A DNA stretch of 64,000 nucleotides from Pseudomonas fluorescens (GCF_902497775.2 NZ_OZ024668.1:5874326-5938325); one strand, 5' to 3'. Counted from the stretch's first letter, positions 34,759 to 47,083 are shown. The notes: generated from the sequence alone by a model not told the origin. A program made the numbers and translations.

Positions 34759-37700
34759 TTATAACGAGGGATTCCAGGCTGTGCCATCCGAAAGATCTGA
34801 AAGAGCTATGCGAAGGAAGGTCTTGGCGAATTCTTCAGCCGGCAGCGGCAGGCTGACGATGTAGCCCTGGATCTGTTCGCAACCTTCGGCGGCGAGGAAC
34901 TGCTGCTGGGCCTGGCTTTCCACCCCTTCGGCAATGATGGTCAGTTGCATGCTGCGGCCCAGGGCGATGATGGCGCGGGCAATCGCCGCGTCGTGGGGAT
35001 CGTCCGGCAGGCCGCGGATGAACGACTGGTCGATCTTGAGGATGTCCAGCGGCAGGCGCTTGAGGTAGCTAAGCGACGAGTAGCCGGTGCCGAAGTCGTC
35101 GATCGCCAATTGCACACCCAGGTGCTTGAGCTGATGAAGAATGGCCAGGGCCTCTTCAGCCTGGCTCATGATGAAGTTCTCGGTGATTTCCAACTGCAGG
35201 TCGCCAGCCTTGAGCTGGTGGGTCTTGAGCAGCTGTTCGATGCGCTTGACCAGGCTTGGCTGGCGCAGCTGGGCGCCGGCCAGGTTGACCGATAGCGGGC
35301 CGAATGCCAGGTAGCTGCGCTTCCAGTCCTGCATTTGCCGGCAGGCCTGCTCCAGCACCCAGTCACCCAGTTGCAGGATCATGCCGTTCTCTTCAGCCAG
35401 CGGTATGAAGTGCTCTGGCGGGACGTCGCCGAACCCAGGGTGGGTCCAGCGGATCAGTGCCTCGGCGCCGACCAGGCTCTGGGTCTTGAGGCTGAACTTG
35501 GGTTGGTAGCACAGGCTCAGTTCATTGCGTTCGATGGCCCGGCGCAGTTCGTGCTCCAGGGCAATGCGTTCGCTGGCCTGCGCAGTCAGGTCGCGGGTGT
35601 AGGACTCAACCCGGTTGCGTCCCTTGGCCTTGGATCGGTACATGGCCGCATCGGCGTTGCGAATCAGCGAGGCGACGTCGGTGCCGTCTTGTGGATAAAG
35701 ACTGGTGCCGATGCTGGCGCTGGTGAAGAACTCATGTTCGCCGGCCTGGAACGGCGCACCGAAGCAGGCCAGCAGCTTGTGTGCGATGTGCTCGGCATCA
35801 CTTGGCTGGTGCAGGCCGGGCAGCAGGATGATGAACTCGTCGCCGCCCAGGCGCGCGACCGTGTCGATGTCACGCACTTGCTCCTTGAGCCGTTGGGCAA
35901 TGCCTTTGAGCAACAGGTCGCCGACCGGATGGCCGAGGCTGTCGTTGATGTGCTTGAAGCGATCAAGGTCGAGAAACAGCACCGCGCCTTGACGCTTCGA
36001 GGCCTGGGCACAGTTGAGCGCGGCCTGCAGGCGGCTTTCGAACAGGGTGCGGTTGGGCAGGCCGGTGAGCGGGTCGTGATGGGCCTGATAGTCGAGCTTG
36101 GCCTGGGCATGCTTGAGGCTGGAGATGTCGGCGAACACGGCAACAAAGTGCGTAATGACCCGCTCGCTGTTGCGCACGGCGCTGATGGTCAGCCAGCTGG
36201 GATAAATTTCGCCGTTCTTGCGCCGGTTGTGGATTTCGCCCTGCCAATGGCCTTCGGCAGTCAGTTGGTGCCACATGGCCACATAGAAGGCGCTGTCGTG
36301 CTGGCCGGAGGCGAGCAGCCGCGGAGTCTGGCCCAGGGCTTCAAATTCGCTGTAGCCGGTGATCTCGCTGAAGGCGCGGTTGACCGCACTGATGCGCTGG
36401 TCGGTGTCGGTGATCAACACGCCTTCGGCGGTGTTCTCGAATACCGTGGCAGCCAGTTGCAGCTTTTCTTGCATCAGGTGGCGTTCGGTGATGTCGCGGG
36501 CGATGGTCAGCATGCAATCGACGCCGGCAATCGGCAGCGGCCTGGCCGATAGTTCGCAAAGGCGGATCTGGCCGTCGCTGCGGCGGATATGACAACTGAA
36601 GTCGCGCACAAAGCCGTCGCGCTGAATCATCTCCAGCAGCCGGCGACGCTCGTTGAGGTCAACCCAGATGCCCAGGTCCAGCGATGTGTGGTCCAGCGAC
36701 ATGTGGGTGTCGTAGCCGGTCAGGCGGCAGAAGCCTTCGTTCACTTCGATCAGCAGGCCGTCGCTCTGGCGCGATAGCAGCAAGCCGTCAGGGGAGGCAT
36801 GGAACGCCTTGGCGAACTTCTCTTCGGAGGTTTGCAGTTGCTCCTGGGTTTCTTTCAGCTGGCTGATGTCGCGCACTGCCACCACCAACGCCGGGGTGCT
36901 GTCGAGCTGGAAGGTCTCGGCCGAGGTCAGGCCGGTGAACAACTGGCCGTTGCTGCGCCGGAACATCATCTCCAGGTTGCGGATACTGCCTGACTGCAAG
37001 CGCTTGAGCAGGTCAGGGCCGACGCCGTCGATCCCCCAGATATTCAGCTCGGTCGCCGTGCGGCCCAGAACTTGCGCCGGGCTCAGGCCGATCTGCTCTT
37101 CAAAGGCTTCGTTGACCTCCAGCAGGCAGCCGTCGCTCATTCGGGCGATGACCAGGATGTCCGGACATTGCTGGAACACCGAGGCGAACTTCTGTTCCGA
37201 CAGGCGCAGGGCTTCTTCGGCGTTCTTGGTTTCGCTGATGTCGATCATCAGCCCGCGCATCACCGGTTTGCGTCCGTGCTCGATGAGGCTGACGATATCG
37301 CGCACCCAGAGGCTGCGGCCATCGGCACGGATGACCCGGTAATCGAGGCTGTGATCGCGCCCGGCGGCGGTTTCGCTGTCGCAGTAGGCCTGGGCCCAGA
37401 GCGCGTCGTCAGGGTGAATGATGCTGCGCCAGAAGCCTGGGCGCAGCCACTGGTTCAAGGGATAGCCAAGCAGGTCTTCGGCGTGGGGCGAGACGTAGCT
37501 GTAGGTGAAGTCGTTGGCATCGGCTTCCCAGGCAATGGCTGAAAGGCTTTCGATCAGGCCGCGGTAGTGGTACTCGCTGCTGCGCAGTTCCTGTTCCAGG
37601 GCGATACGCCGGGAAATCTCCGAGCTCAGGCGCCGGTTGACGCGGATCACGGCCGCCAGAATGGCGATCATCAGCAGCAGGGCGGGCAGGCCGTAGATCA

Positions 37701-38502
37701 GCAGGTCGTACCAGAGCGTGCGGTGATCGAGCACCTTGCCGACCCAACGCTCCTGGATATTGCTGATTTCGCTGGGGCTCATGTCGGCCATGACCTTGTC
37801 GAGAATCCCGACCAGGATCTTCTGTTCCCGTGGCACAGCCATGGCCAACTGATAGCGGTAGGGCGTTTCGCCGCTGACGTACAGGCCGTCAAGCTTGAGC
37901 TGGCGCAGGCTCCAGATGCTCGAGGCGAGGTCGCCGACTACCGCATCGACCTCGTCGGTAGCCAGGGCCTGCAGGGCTGAACTGACGTTGGGCAGGGCCA
38001 CCAGGTTGAGGTCCGGGTGGTGAGTGCGCAGCAGCTCATGGGGGGCGTAGTTTTCCACCACGGCGATTTTCAGGCCGTACAGGTCCTTGATAGTGCGCGG
38101 TTGCGGGCCGCCTTCATGGGCCAGGATGACAATCGGGAAATCCAGGTACGGGCGGGTAAAGGCCAGAAAACTCTGGCGTTCGGGGGTCGACATGATGCCG
38201 GGCAGCAGGTCGAGTTTGTTCTTGCGCGCCTGCTCGAGTACGGCGGTCCAGCTGATCGGTTCGATCGGCTTGAACTGCACACCCAGGCGTTCCTGGATAA
38301 GGGCAATGTAGTCGGCGGCCAATCCCTGGTAGCGACCGTCCTGGTCCCGGTATTCAAAAGGTGGCCAGGATGCATCGACGCCCAGGCGCAGCTGCGGATG
38401 TGCGCTGAGCCAGGCTTGTTCTTCTTCAGTCAGGGTCAGGGCGCCGGCCGTTGCACTCCAGACGAGCAGGAGAGCCAACAGAAGGGCCGGCATTCGGGGC
38501 AT
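34759..38502 (-). CDS. rmcA: RmcA-like periplasmic sensor with PAS, GGDEF and EAL domains
   Basis: 1247 residues from the ATG at 38502. Order: signal peptide (MPRMPALLLALLLVWSATAGA), periplasmic type 3 solute-binding domain (~30-255, LRLGVDASWPPFEYRD), one membrane helix (~275-295), about four PAS/PAC units (~320-800), GGDEF domain with an intact GGDEFI, and EAL domain with EALIRW and DDFGTGYSSL. The match in layout and location beside rpoD is to P. aeruginosa RmcA (PA0575), which lowers c-di-GMP in response to redox-active phenazines and amino acids. Both output domains look catalytically complete. The longer frame to 38634 overlaps rpoD and is rejected. Confidence 0.88.
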   Translation of the reverse strand: MPRMPALLLALLLVWSATAGALTLTEEEQAWLSAHPQLRLGVDASWPPFEYRDQDGRYQGLAADYIALIQERLGVQFKPIEPISWTAVLEQARKNKLDLLPGIMSTPERQSFLAFTRPYLDFPIVILAHEGGPQPRTIKDLYGLKIAVVENYAPHELLRTHHPDLNLVALPNVSSALQALATDEVDAVVGDLASSIWSLRQLKLDGLYVSGETPYRYQLAMAVPREQKILVGILDKVMADMSPSEISNIQERWVGKVLDHRTLWYDLLIYGLPALLLMIAILAAVIRVNRRLSSEISRRIALEQELRSSEYHYRGLIESLSAIAWEADANDFTYSYVSPHAEDLLGYPLNQWLRPGFWRSIIHPDDALWAQAYCDSETAAGRDHSLDYRVIRADGRSLWVRDIVSLIEHGRKPVMRGLMIDISETKNAEEALRLSEQKFASVFQQCPDILVIARMSDGCLLEVNEAFEEQIGLSPAQVLGRTATELNIWGIDGVGPDLLKRLQSGSIRNLEMMFRRSNGQLFTGLTSAETFQLDSTPALVVAVRDISQLKETQEQLQTSEEKFAKAFHASPDGLLLSRQSDGLLIEVNEGFCRLTGYDTHMSLDHTSLDLGIWVDLNERRRLLEMIQRDGFVRDFSCHIRRSDGQIRLCELSARPLPIAGVDCMLTIARDITERHLMQEKLQLAATVFENTAEGVLITDTDQRISAVNRAFSEITGYSEFEALGQTPRLLASGQHDSAFYVAMWHQLTAEGHWQGEIHNRRKNGEIYPSWLTISAVRNSERVITHFVAVFADISSLKHAQAKLDYQAHHDPLTGLPNRTLFESRLQAALNCAQASKRQGAVLFLDLDRFKHINDSLGHPVGDLLLKGIAQRLKEQVRDIDTVARLGGDEFIILLPGLHQPSDAEHIAHKLLACFGAPFQAGEHEFFTSASIGTSLYPQDGTDVASLIRNADAAMYRSKAKGRNRVESYTRDLTAQASERIALEHELRRAIERNELSLCYQPKFSLKTQSLVGAEALIRWTHPGFGDVPPEHFIPLAEENGMILQLGDWVLEQACRQMQDWKRSYLAFGPLSVNLAGAQLRQPSLVKRIEQLLKTHQLKAGDLQLEITENFIMSQAEEALAILHQLKHLGVQLAIDDFGTGYSSLSYLKRLPLDILKIDQSFIRGLPDDPHDAAIARAIIALGRSMQLTIIAEGVESQAQQQFLAAEGCEQIQGYIVSLPLPAEEFAKTFLRIALSDLSDGTAWNPSL

Positions 38503-38599
38503 AACGGCCTCGTCACACAGGTGGATTGATTCGAGTGTAGACGGGCATTCAAGCGGCGGGGTAGTGGGCAAAGGCTGAAAAGCGCCGTTCGCCGGAAAA

Positions 38600-38627
38600 G
38601 AAAAACCCCGGCCTGGGCCGGGGTTTG
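38600..38627 (-). terminator. Terminator of the rpsU-dnaG-rpoD operon
   Basis: Minus strand AAACCCCGGCC-CA-GGCCGGGGTTTTTC, 9-10 bp stem with T-run, three to four bases after the rpoD stop. Confidence 0.93.
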
Positions 38628-38630
38628 TCA

Positions 38631-40481
<1,851 letters not shown>

Positions 40482-40548
40482 AACACCCTATCCACTGAAG
40501 GTCTTGGCGGGCAAAAAACAAGCCGAGGATTATACCCGAGCTAGGACC

Positions 40549-42519
40549 TCACGCGCCAGTTGAGGTCGGGGTTTGTGCGGGAACATTCCGGCTTAACAGG
40601 TCACGCAGCTGATTTTTTTCCTCTGCGCTCAAGTCACTTTGACGTGCTTTCCTGAGCAGATGTTCCAGGCTGCGCTCGCGTTGGCGAGCGGACAAGCTAG
40701 TTATAGTGTCGAAAAACTGTTGTTCAAGGTTATCGGCATCGATCAGCCATTCCTTTTCTGCCAATGCCCTGAGCAGACGGCCCTGTTCGGTGCCGTGCCA
40801 GCGGGCGATCAGCTGTAGTGAGCGTAGTTCAGGATTCTTCTGCAATGCCTCGAGCAGGGCCACCAGCAGTTGGGCGTAGACATGTTCTTCGGCCGCCAGT
40901 TGGCTGGCATCCTCGACCTTTTTCGCCAGTTGCGGGTGATGCAACAGGGTGCGCAGAGCGCTCAAGGTCGGCGGTTCTACCGAGGTCGGTACCCGTGGTG
41001 GCGCATCCTGGCGCTGGCCATTGCGCTCCCAGGGCTTGCCCTTCTTGTCCCAGGGCTTGCCTTCCCACTTTTTCTTGCCACCTTTGTTCGGCGTCCACTG
41101 CTGTTGCGGCGGCGCATACTCGGGCTGGTGAAAATCGCCGTAATCCGGCGTGTAGTCGGGAATGGCGTCGTAATCGATGCCCGGGTCGTAACTGGGTGGG
41201 GCTTCAGCCGGCGCACTGTGCGCCAGTTGTTCGACCTGCTGGTTGTCCAGCCCGGTGATTTCCTTGAGGCGATTGCGCATCAGCGCGCGCAGGTTGGCCC
41301 CGGGTACTTTTTCGATCAACGGTGCCGCGAGGGTGGCCATGTGCGCCTTGCCCTCGAGCGAGCGCGGGTCGGCTTCCTCGGTCAGTTGCTGGAAAAAGTA
41401 ATCGGCCAGCGGCTGCGCATGCTGGTTGATACGGGCGCGGAAGGCGTCGGTGCCTTCGGCGCGTACCAGGGTGTCCGGGTCTTCGCCTTCGGGTAGAAAC
41501 AGAAAGCGCGCCTTGCGTCCGTCCTGCAGGCTCGAAAGCGCTGCTTCCAGGGCGCGCCAGGCAGCGTTGCGGCCGGCCTGGTCGCCGTCGAAACAGAACA
41601 GCACGCTGGGTACTACGCGAAACAGGCGCTTGAGGTGCTCTTCGCTGGTGGCCGTGCCCAGGGTTGCCACCGCGTTGCGCAGGCCTTGCTGCGCGAGGGC
41701 GATGACGTCCATGTAGCCTTCGACCACGATGATTTCATCGAGGTTGCGGTTGAATTTGCGCGCCTCATACAGCCCGTACAGCTCCTGGCCCTTGTGGAAC
41801 ACCGGGGTTTCCGGAGAGTTCAGGTATTTGGGCTTGTCGTCGCCCAGTACCCGGCCACCGAAGGCGATCACCCGGCCGCGGCTGTCGCGGATCGGGAACA
41901 TCACCCGGTCGCGGAAGCGGTCGTAGCGCTTGCCGGATTCGGCGTTCTCGATCAGCAGGCCGGCATCGATCATGGCCTTTTGCTGCAGGGTATCGCTGCT
42001 CAAGTGTTTGAACAGGTTGTCCCAGCCAGGCGGGGCAAAGCCCAGGCCGAAGTCACGGGCGATCTCGCCGGACAGGCCACGGCCCTTGAGGTAGTCGACC
42101 GCTGATTTGCGGGTCGGGTGGCTGCGCAGCGCCTGGCGATAAAACTCGGCGGCAGCTTCAAGCAGCGGGTACAGCGGTGAATCGACCGGTTGCCGGGGCT
42201 TGTGGCCGCGCCCGCTTTCTTCGCGGGGGATCTCCATGCCGGCGGCCTTGGCCAGTTCCTCGACGGCCTGGGGGAAATCCAGGTTGTCGTGGTCCATGAT
42301 GAAGCCAAGGGCGTTGCCGCCCGCGCCGCAACCAAAGCAGTAATAGAACTGCTTGTCGGGGCTGACGCTGAAGGACGGGGTCTTTTCCTTGTGGAACGGG
42401 CAGCAGGCCGTGAGGTTCTTGCCAGCTTTTTTCAGCTGCACGCGCGAACTCACCACATCGACGATGTCGGTACGGTTAAGCAGGTCGTCGATAAAACTTT
42501 GGGGAATCAGCCCGGCCAT
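40549..42519 (-). CDS. dnaG: DNA primase
   Basis: 656 residues. N-terminal zinc ribbon (CPFHKEKTPSF with the second pair in CFGCGAGG), TOPRIM polymerase core with VVEGYMDVIALAQ and FCFDGDQAGRNAAW, and a C-terminal DnaB-binding helical domain. Makes RNA primers for both replication strands. The linker (residues ~430-510) has a Pro/Gln/Lys-rich run (PPQQQWTPNKGGKKKWEGKP) that varies between Pseudomonas species. Transcribed rpsU-dnaG-rpoD. Confidence 0.97.
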   Translation of the reverse strand: MAGLIPQSFIDDLLNRTDIVDVVSSRVQLKKAGKNLTACCPFHKEKTPSFSVSPDKQFYYCFGCGAGGNALGFIMDHDNLDFPQAVEELAKAAGMEIPREESGRGHKPRQPVDSPLYPLLEAAAEFYRQALRSHPTRKSAVDYLKGRGLSGEIARDFGLGFAPPGWDNLFKHLSSDTLQQKAMIDAGLLIENAESGKRYDRFRDRVMFPIRDSRGRVIAFGGRVLGDDKPKYLNSPETPVFHKGQELYGLYEARKFNRNLDEIIVVEGYMDVIALAQQGLRNAVATLGTATSEEHLKRLFRVVPSVLFCFDGDQAGRNAAWRALEAALSSLQDGRKARFLFLPEGEDPDTLVRAEGTDAFRARINQHAQPLADYFFQQLTEEADPRSLEGKAHMATLAAPLIEKVPGANLRALMRNRLKEITGLDNQQVEQLAHSAPAEAPPSYDPGIDYDAIPDYTPDYGDFHQPEYAPPQQQWTPNKGGKKKWEGKPWDKKGKPWERNGQRQDAPPRVPTSVEPPTLSALRTLLHHPQLAKKVEDASQLAAEEHVYAQLLVALLEALQKNPELRSLQLIARWHGTEQGRLLRALAEKEWLIDADNLEQQFFDTITSLSARQRERSLEHLLRKARQSDLSAEEKNQLRDLLSRNVPAQTPTSTGA

Positions 42520-42823
42520 GGCACTCTCATCATCAGGCGATAAGCAAGTGTAATCGCTAATGCGGCGGGAACGGCTGCGCGTTCGAGCGATGTCGAATGG
42601 CGTAACACAAAATACGGAAAGACGTGCTCGTCTGCAGCCGGTGAGGGCTCGTCAGGAAGGACGTGCACAGCTGGCGTTGAGGCCAGTTCTGACGATTCAG
42701 GCAGGTTGTCCATGCTGCAGAGCAACAGGACGCCTTGGGCCCGAAGGCCAAAGGATCAAGCAACAACTGCCGGCAGCCCGGCTGTAGGCCGGGCGAGGCA
42801 GAAGCTTGCGACGGACGTCTGTA
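42520..42823 (-). other. rpsU-dnaG intergenic leader with two hairpins
   Basis: 304 bp without a convincing gene. Minus strand carries GCCCGGCCTACAGCCGGGC (42776-42794) shortly after rpsU and CCTTTGGCC-TTCG-GGCCCAAGG (42733-42754). Neither has a T-run; they fit partial terminators, an RNA-processing site or mRNA stabilisers of the kind known between rpsU and dnaG in enterics, which make rpsU more abundant. A 72-codon frame in this gap has no family features. Confidence 0.55.
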
Positions 42824-43039
42824 TTAGTACAGACGAACGGCGCGGCGCTGTTCGCGCTGAACTTTCTTGGCGTGACGTTTAACAGCGGCTGCTGCTTTGC
42901 GCTTACGCTCAGAAGTCGGCTTCTCGTAAAATTCGCGGCTACGAACTTCAGCCAGAACACCGGCTTTTTCGCAGGAGCGCTTGAAACGACGCAGAGCTAC
43001 GTCGAAGGGTTCATTCTCTTTAACTTTGACGGCTGGCAT
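42824..43039 (-). CDS. rpsU: 30S ribosomal protein S21
   Basis: 71 residues with [35 protein letters not shown] and a basic C-terminus; exactly the S21 family. Takes part in mRNA base pairing with the 30S subunit. First gene of the operon with dnaG and rpoD; divergent from tsaD (201 bp). Confidence 0.97.
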
Positions 43040-43240
43040 CCAGAGCTACCTTCATTCATTACCGGGGTCAACGAACTCGTGGCAAAAATGTGCGCTGGAG
43101 AACGTCGGTTTTTAAGGGTTGCGGATGTTAACCCTTAGCCGACCGGAATGCAAAGCCTCTGATCGAAAACCGCTGGTCGGCGTCGGGAGCGGGGACTATC
43201 ATGCGCGCCTTCGAATTCAGCCTCAACAAGGCACGGACCC

Positions 43241-44266
43241 ATGCTAGTACTGGGATTGGAAACATCCTGCGACGAAACCGGCGTCGCATTATACGACAGT
43301 GAACGCGGCCTTTTGGCCGATGCATTGTTCAGTCAGATCGACCTGCACCGCGTCTATGGCGGGGTAGTGCCGGAGCTGGCCTCGCGTGATCACGTCAAGC
43401 GCATGCTGCCGTTGATCCGCCAGGTGCTGGCCGAAGCCGACTGCGTTGCCACCGAGATCGACGCCATTGCCTACACCGCAGGTCCTGGCCTGGTTGGCGC
43501 CCTGCTGGTGGGCGCTTCCTGCGCCCAGGCCCTGGCCTTTGCCTGGGGTATCCCGGCTCTGGGCGTGCATCACATGGAGGGACACCTGCTGGCGCCGATG
43601 CTCGAAGAGCAGCCGCCGGAATTCCCGTTCGTCGCCTTGCTGGTGTCGGGCGGGCACACCCAGCTGGTGCGGGTCGACGGCATCGGCCAATACGAACTGC
43701 TCGGCGAGACGCTCGACGACGCCGCTGGCGAAGCGTTCGACAAGACCGCCAAGCTGATCGGCCTGCCTTACCCGGGCGGCCCGGAGATTGCCCGCCTGGC
43801 GACTCAGGGCGTGCCGGGGCGCTTTGTCTTCCCGCGGCCGATGACCGATCGCCCGGGGCTGGATTTCAGTTTCAGCGGCCTGAAAACCTTCGCCCTCAAC
43901 ACCTGGCAGCAGTGCCAGAGTGCTGGAGACGACGGCGAGCAAACTCGTTGCGACGTGTCGCTGGCCTTCCAGCAGGCGGTGGTGGAGACTTTGACCATCA
44001 AGTGCAAGCGGGCCCTTAAGCAAACCGGCCTCAAGCGCCTGGTGATTGCAGGCGGCGTCAGCGCCAACAAGGCCTTGCGCGCTTCGCTGGAAGACATGCT
44101 GGCCGGCATCAAGGGCAATGTGTACTACGCCCGGCCGCAGTTTTGCACCGATAACGGCGCCATGATTGCCTATGCCGGCTGCCAGCGTCTGGCCGCCGGG
44201 CAGCAGGAGAGCCTGGCAATCAGCGTGCAGGCGCGCTGGCCGATGGAGCAGCTGGCGCCACTGTGA
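43241..44266 (+). CDS. tsaD: tRNA N6-adenosine threonylcarbamoyltransferase TsaD
   Basis: 341 residues. ASKHA-fold protein that transfers threonylcarbamoyl to A37 of tRNAs reading ANN codons, with TsaB, TsaE and Tsa[17 protein letters not shown], the metal motif HHMEGH (HxEGH), [12 protein letters not shown] and [12 protein letters not shown] are all present. No other t6A gene is nearby. Conserved divergent partner of rpsU. Confidence 0.97.
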   Translation: MLVLGLETSCDETGVALYDSERGLLADALFSQIDLHRVYGGVVPELASRDHVKRMLPLIRQVLAEADCVATEIDAIAYTAGPGLVGALLVGASCAQALAFAWGIPALGVHHMEGHLLAPMLEEQPPEFPFVALLVSGGHTQLVRVDGIGQYELLGETLDDAAGEAFDKTAKLIGLPYPGGPEIARLATQGVPGRFVFPRPMTDRPGLDFSFSGLKTFALNTWQQCQSAGDDGEQTRCDVSLAFQQAVVETLTIKCKRALKQTGLKRLVIAGGVSANKALRASLEDMLAGIKGNVYYARPQFCTDNGAMIAYAGCQRLAAGQQESLAISVQARWPMEQLAPL

Positions 44267-44292
44267 AACTGAGCGTTGCTCATGCAGTGGAT

Positions 44293-44862
44293 TCAGAAAT
44301 GCCGTTCGCGTCCGGCGAAAAGGTCGCGTAGATTGCCGCGGTGACGCCAGACGATCAGCACGGTCAGCACGCTGATCGGCAGCAACGCTTCCGGCTCGCG
44401 CCAGGCCAGTAGCGGCAGGGTCAGGGGGGTTGCGATCAGCGCCGCCAGCGAGCTGGTGCGGGTCAGGAAGAAGGTCAGCAGCCAGGCGCTGATGGCCAGC
44501 AGGGCGGCTGGCGGGTAGAGCCCCAGCAGCATGCCGGCGGCGGTGGCGACACCTTTGCCGCCGCGAAAGCGAAAGTACACCGGGAACAGATGGCCAATGA
44601 CTGCGCACACGCCGATCCAGGCCTGTTGCTGCAGATCGAGGCCAGCAAGATTGGCGACCAGCACGGGCAGCAGGCCCTTGCACAGGTCGCCAAGCAGGGT
44701 CAGGACCGCCAGTTTGCGGCCGGCCAGGCGCAGCATGTTGGTTGCACCGGCATTGCCTGAACCGCTCATGCGCGGGTCCGGGCTGCCATTGAGGCGGCTG
44801 AGGACAATGGCAAAGGACAGAGAGCCGAGCAGGTAGGCGCACAGCGCCAGTAACCAAAACAT
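44293..44862 (-). CDS. plsY: Glycerol-3-phosphate acyltransferase PlsY
   Basis: 189 residues from the ATG at 44862 (another in-frame ATG lies three codons earlier). Integral membrane protein with five to six helices; the active-site loops [13 protein letters not shown] and [14 protein letters not shown] are intact. Uses acyl-phosphate to acylate glycerol-3-phosphate, first step of phospholipid synthesis. Convergent with tsaD and divergent from folB. Confidence 0.95.
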   Translation of the reverse strand: MFWLLALCAYLLGSLSFAIVLSRLNGSPDPRMSGSGNAGATNMLRLAGRKLAVLTLLGDLCKGLLPVLVANLAGLDLQQQAWIGVCAVIGHLFPVYFRFRGGKGVATAAGMLLGLYPPAALLAISAWLLTFFLTRTSSLAALIATPLTLPLLAWREPEALLPISVLTVLIVWRHRGNLRDLFAGRERHF

Positions 44863-44936
44863 GCTAACCATTCCGGGCGAGGACGCCCTGATTCTAACGG
44901 CGCAACGCGCCCTTGTCGTGCTGTGGAGAGAAGTGC

Positions 44937-45290
44937 TTGGACAGAGTGTTCATCGAGGGGCTGGAAGTCGATACCGTGATCGGCGCCTATGACTGGGAAC
45001 GCGGAATCCGCCAGTGCCTGCGTCTGGACCTGAATTTTGCCTGGGACAACCGCCCGGCCGCAGCCGGTGACGACCTGACCAAGGCCCTGGACTACGCTAG
45101 CGTTTCGGCGCGCATCCAGGCGTTTGCCGAGCAGTCCGAGTTCCAGCTGGTGGAAACCTTCGCCGAGCGCCTGGCGGCGGTGCTGATGAATGAGTTCCAG
45201 ATTCCCTGGTTGCGCCTGAAGCTGACCAAGCCTGGCGCGGTACCTGCCGCCAGTGGGGTGGGCGTGGAGATCGAGCGCGGATGTCTCTGA
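44937..45290 (+). CDS. folB: Dihydroneopterin aldolase
   Basis: 117 residues from a TTG at 44937, chosen because GGAGAG lies 6 bp before and it gives the family start [21 protein letters not shown]; the frame from 44913 is less likely. Converts dihydroneopterin to hydroxymethyl-dihydropterin and epimerises it in folate synthesis. The catalytic Glu ([10 protein letters not shown]) and Lys ([11 protein letters not shown]) are seen. Overlaps folK by 10 bp. Confidence 0.92.
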   Translation: MDRVFIEGLEVDTVIGAYDWERGIRQCLRLDLNFAWDNRPAAAGDDLTKALDYASVSARIQAFAEQSEFQLVETFAERLAAVLMNEFQIPWLRLKLTKPGAVPAASGVGVEIERGCL

Positions 45291-45790
45291 ACAGGGTTTA
45301 CCTCGGGTTGGGCAGTAACATCGAGCGCGAGCGGAATCTGACCGCCGGGCTCGACGCCTTGGCCGGGATGCTGACCGACATGCGCTGCTCGGCAGTATTC
45401 GAAAGCCAGGCGGTGGGCATCAAGAGCGGGCCGTTCTTCAATCTGGTGGTCACCGGCCTGACCGGGTTGCCATTGATGGAGCTGGACCGCAGGCTCAAGT
45501 TCATCGAGGCCGACAATGGCCGTTATGCCCCCGAGCGCAAGGGCCTGCCGCTGGATATCGATGTGCTGATGTACAACGACCTGCATGGCAGCTTTGACGG
45601 TCTGGTATTACCGCGGGCGGAAATTCTCAGGAACGCATTTGTGCTGTGGCCGCTGGCGTTGATTGCGCCTGAGCTGATGCACCCGGGCGCCGGCAAAACC
45701 ATGGGCCAGCTGTGGGCCGAGGCGCAGATCGAGCAAGTACTGGCGCCAGTGCCGTTCGAGTGGCGTGGGCAGCAGTTGACCAGCCTTTAG
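45281..45790 (+). CDS. folK: 6-hydroxymethyl-7,8-dihydropterin pyrophosphokinase
   Basis: 169 residues. VYLGLGSNIERERNL is the N-terminal HPPK motif, and ERKGLPLDIDVLMYND carries the Mg-binding Asp pair, followed by LVLPRAEILRNAFVLWPL. Next enzyme after FolB in folate synthesis; the overlap suggests coupled translation. Followed by a REP element. Confidence 0.96.
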   Translation: MSLNRVYLGLGSNIERERNLTAGLDALAGMLTDMRCSAVFESQAVGIKSGPFFNLVVTGLTGLPLMELDRRLKFIEADNGRYAPERKGLPLDIDVLMYNDLHGSFDGLVLPRAEILRNAFVLWPLALIAPELMHPGAGKTMGQLWAEAQIEQVLAPVPFEWRGQQLTSL

Positions 45791-45796
45791 CTTCGA

Positions 45797-45850
45797 TCGC
45801 GGGGCAAGCCCGCTCCCACAGGATTGTAGGGGCGGGCTTGCCCCGCGATA
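45797..45850. repeat. REP palindrome between folK and cca
   Basis: ATCGCGGGGCAAGCCCGCTC and the inverted GGGGCGGGCTTGCCCCGCGAT flank a short CCACAGGATTGTA centre; typical Pseudomonas REP pair in a gap between convergent genes. May also work as a bidirectional terminator. Confidence 0.88.
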
Positions 45851-45853
45851 GGT

Positions 45854-47083
45854 TCAGCGCCCGGGATCGTCCTTGTAAGCCTTCAGCGCTTTCAGCCGCT
45901 CGCCCTTAAGCGCCTCGCCCAGCGCCTGCCCGGTCAGCCCTCGCTGCAGCAGTGGCTGCACCTGTACCGCCCGCGCCGCCGCTGCCGCGCCGCGCAGATA
46001 ATCCGCCTGTGGATAATCACGTTGCTCCAGGCCTTTGCGGCCCCGGGCGTCCATCTCGCAGGCGACGATAAATTCCTCGAAACGCTGCGGCCGACGATAC
46101 ACGTCGAAGCTGTGCAGCAATTCCAGCAAAGTCGAAGCCCGCAGCTCCAGCGCCCGGTGGCAATGGGTGTGGTACTCGCCCACCAGCAACGCCAGCTCCT
46201 GGCATTCGCGCGGCGCCTTGAAGCGCTGGTTCACCGCCTTGATCAATTTCAGCCCGCGCTGCTCGTGAGCGATATGTCGTGGCCATTCTTCTTCAGGGGT
46301 AAGGCCTTTGCCCAGGTCATGCAGCAAACAGGCCCAGCGCACGCTCAGGGGCTGTTGGTGCAGGGCGGCTTGTTCGAGCACCGAGAGGGTGTGGATACCG
46401 CTGTCGATCTCCGGGTGATGGGCCTCAGGCTGTGGCACGCCGAACAGCGCATCGAGCTCTGGCATCAACTGCTTGAGGGCGCCGCAATCGCGCAGCACCT
46501 GGATGAATACCTGAGGCTGATCTTCCATCAGCGCCCGGGCGATTTCCTTCCAGCTGCGCTCGGCGGTCAGCGCCTGCAGCTCGCCGGATTCGCTGAGTGC
46601 GTGCATCAGTTCGATGGTTTCCGGGGCCACGCTAAAGCCCATGCCGGCATAGCGCGCGGCAAACCGGGCGACGCGCAGCACGCGCAAGGGATCTTCGGCG
46701 AACGCCGGGGATACATGGCGCAAGATGCGGGCTTCAAGATCCTTCTGGCCGTTATACGGATCGCAGACGTTGCCCTGGTCATCTTCGGCCATGGCATTGA
46801 TGGTCAGGTCGCGGCGGATGAGGTCTTCTTCAAGGGTAACCTGGGGGCTGGCGTGGAAGGTGAAGCCGCCATAGCCGCGTCCGCTCTTGCGCTCGGTGCG
46901 CGCCAGGGCGTATTCCTCGCCGCTTTTGGGGTGCAGGAATACCGGGAAATCCGCCCCGACCGGGCGATAACCCAAGGCTTGCATCTGTTCCGCCGTGGCA
47001 CCGACCACGACCCAGTCGATATCACTGACCGGCCTGCCGAGCAGGCGGTCGCGTACGGCGCCGCCGACTTTGTAGATCTGCAT
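45854..47083 (-). CDS. cca: CCA tRNA nucleotidyltransferase with HD domain
   Basis: 409 residues from the ATG at 47083. Class II CCA-adding enzyme of the proteobacterial type: [20 protein letters not shown] contains the metal-binding DxD, and [13 protein letters not shown] and [16 protein letters not shown] follow. The C-terminal half has an HD phosphohydrolase domain ([21 protein letters not shown]), which gives phosphatase and 2'-nucleotidase activities. Repairs and adds the CCA end. The longer frame reaching 47137 lacks family support. Confidence 0.95.
   Translation of the reverse strand: MQIYKVGGAVRDRLLGRPVSDIDWVVVGATAEQMQALGYRPVGADFPVFLHPKSGEEYALARTERKSGRGYGGFTFHASPQVTLEEDLIRRDLTINAMAEDDQGNVCDPYNGQKDLEARILRHVSPAFAEDPLRVLRVARFAARYAGMGFSVAPETIELMHALSESGELQALTAERSWKEIARALMEDQPQVFIQVLRDCGALKQLMPELDALFGVPQPEAHHPEIDSGIHTLSVLEQAALHQQPLSVRWACLLHDLGKGLTPEEEWPRHIAHEQRGLKLIKAVNQRFKAPRECQELALLVGEYHTHCHRALELRASTLLELLHSFDVYRRPQRFEEFIVACEMDARGRKGLEQRDYPQADYLRGAAAAARAVQVQPLLQRGLTGQALGEALKGERLKALKAYKDDPGR

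Noticed and set aside
42507..42725. 72-codon minus-strand frame between rpsU and dnaG
   Set aside because: No ribosome-binding site or family features, and it overlaps the dnaG start.
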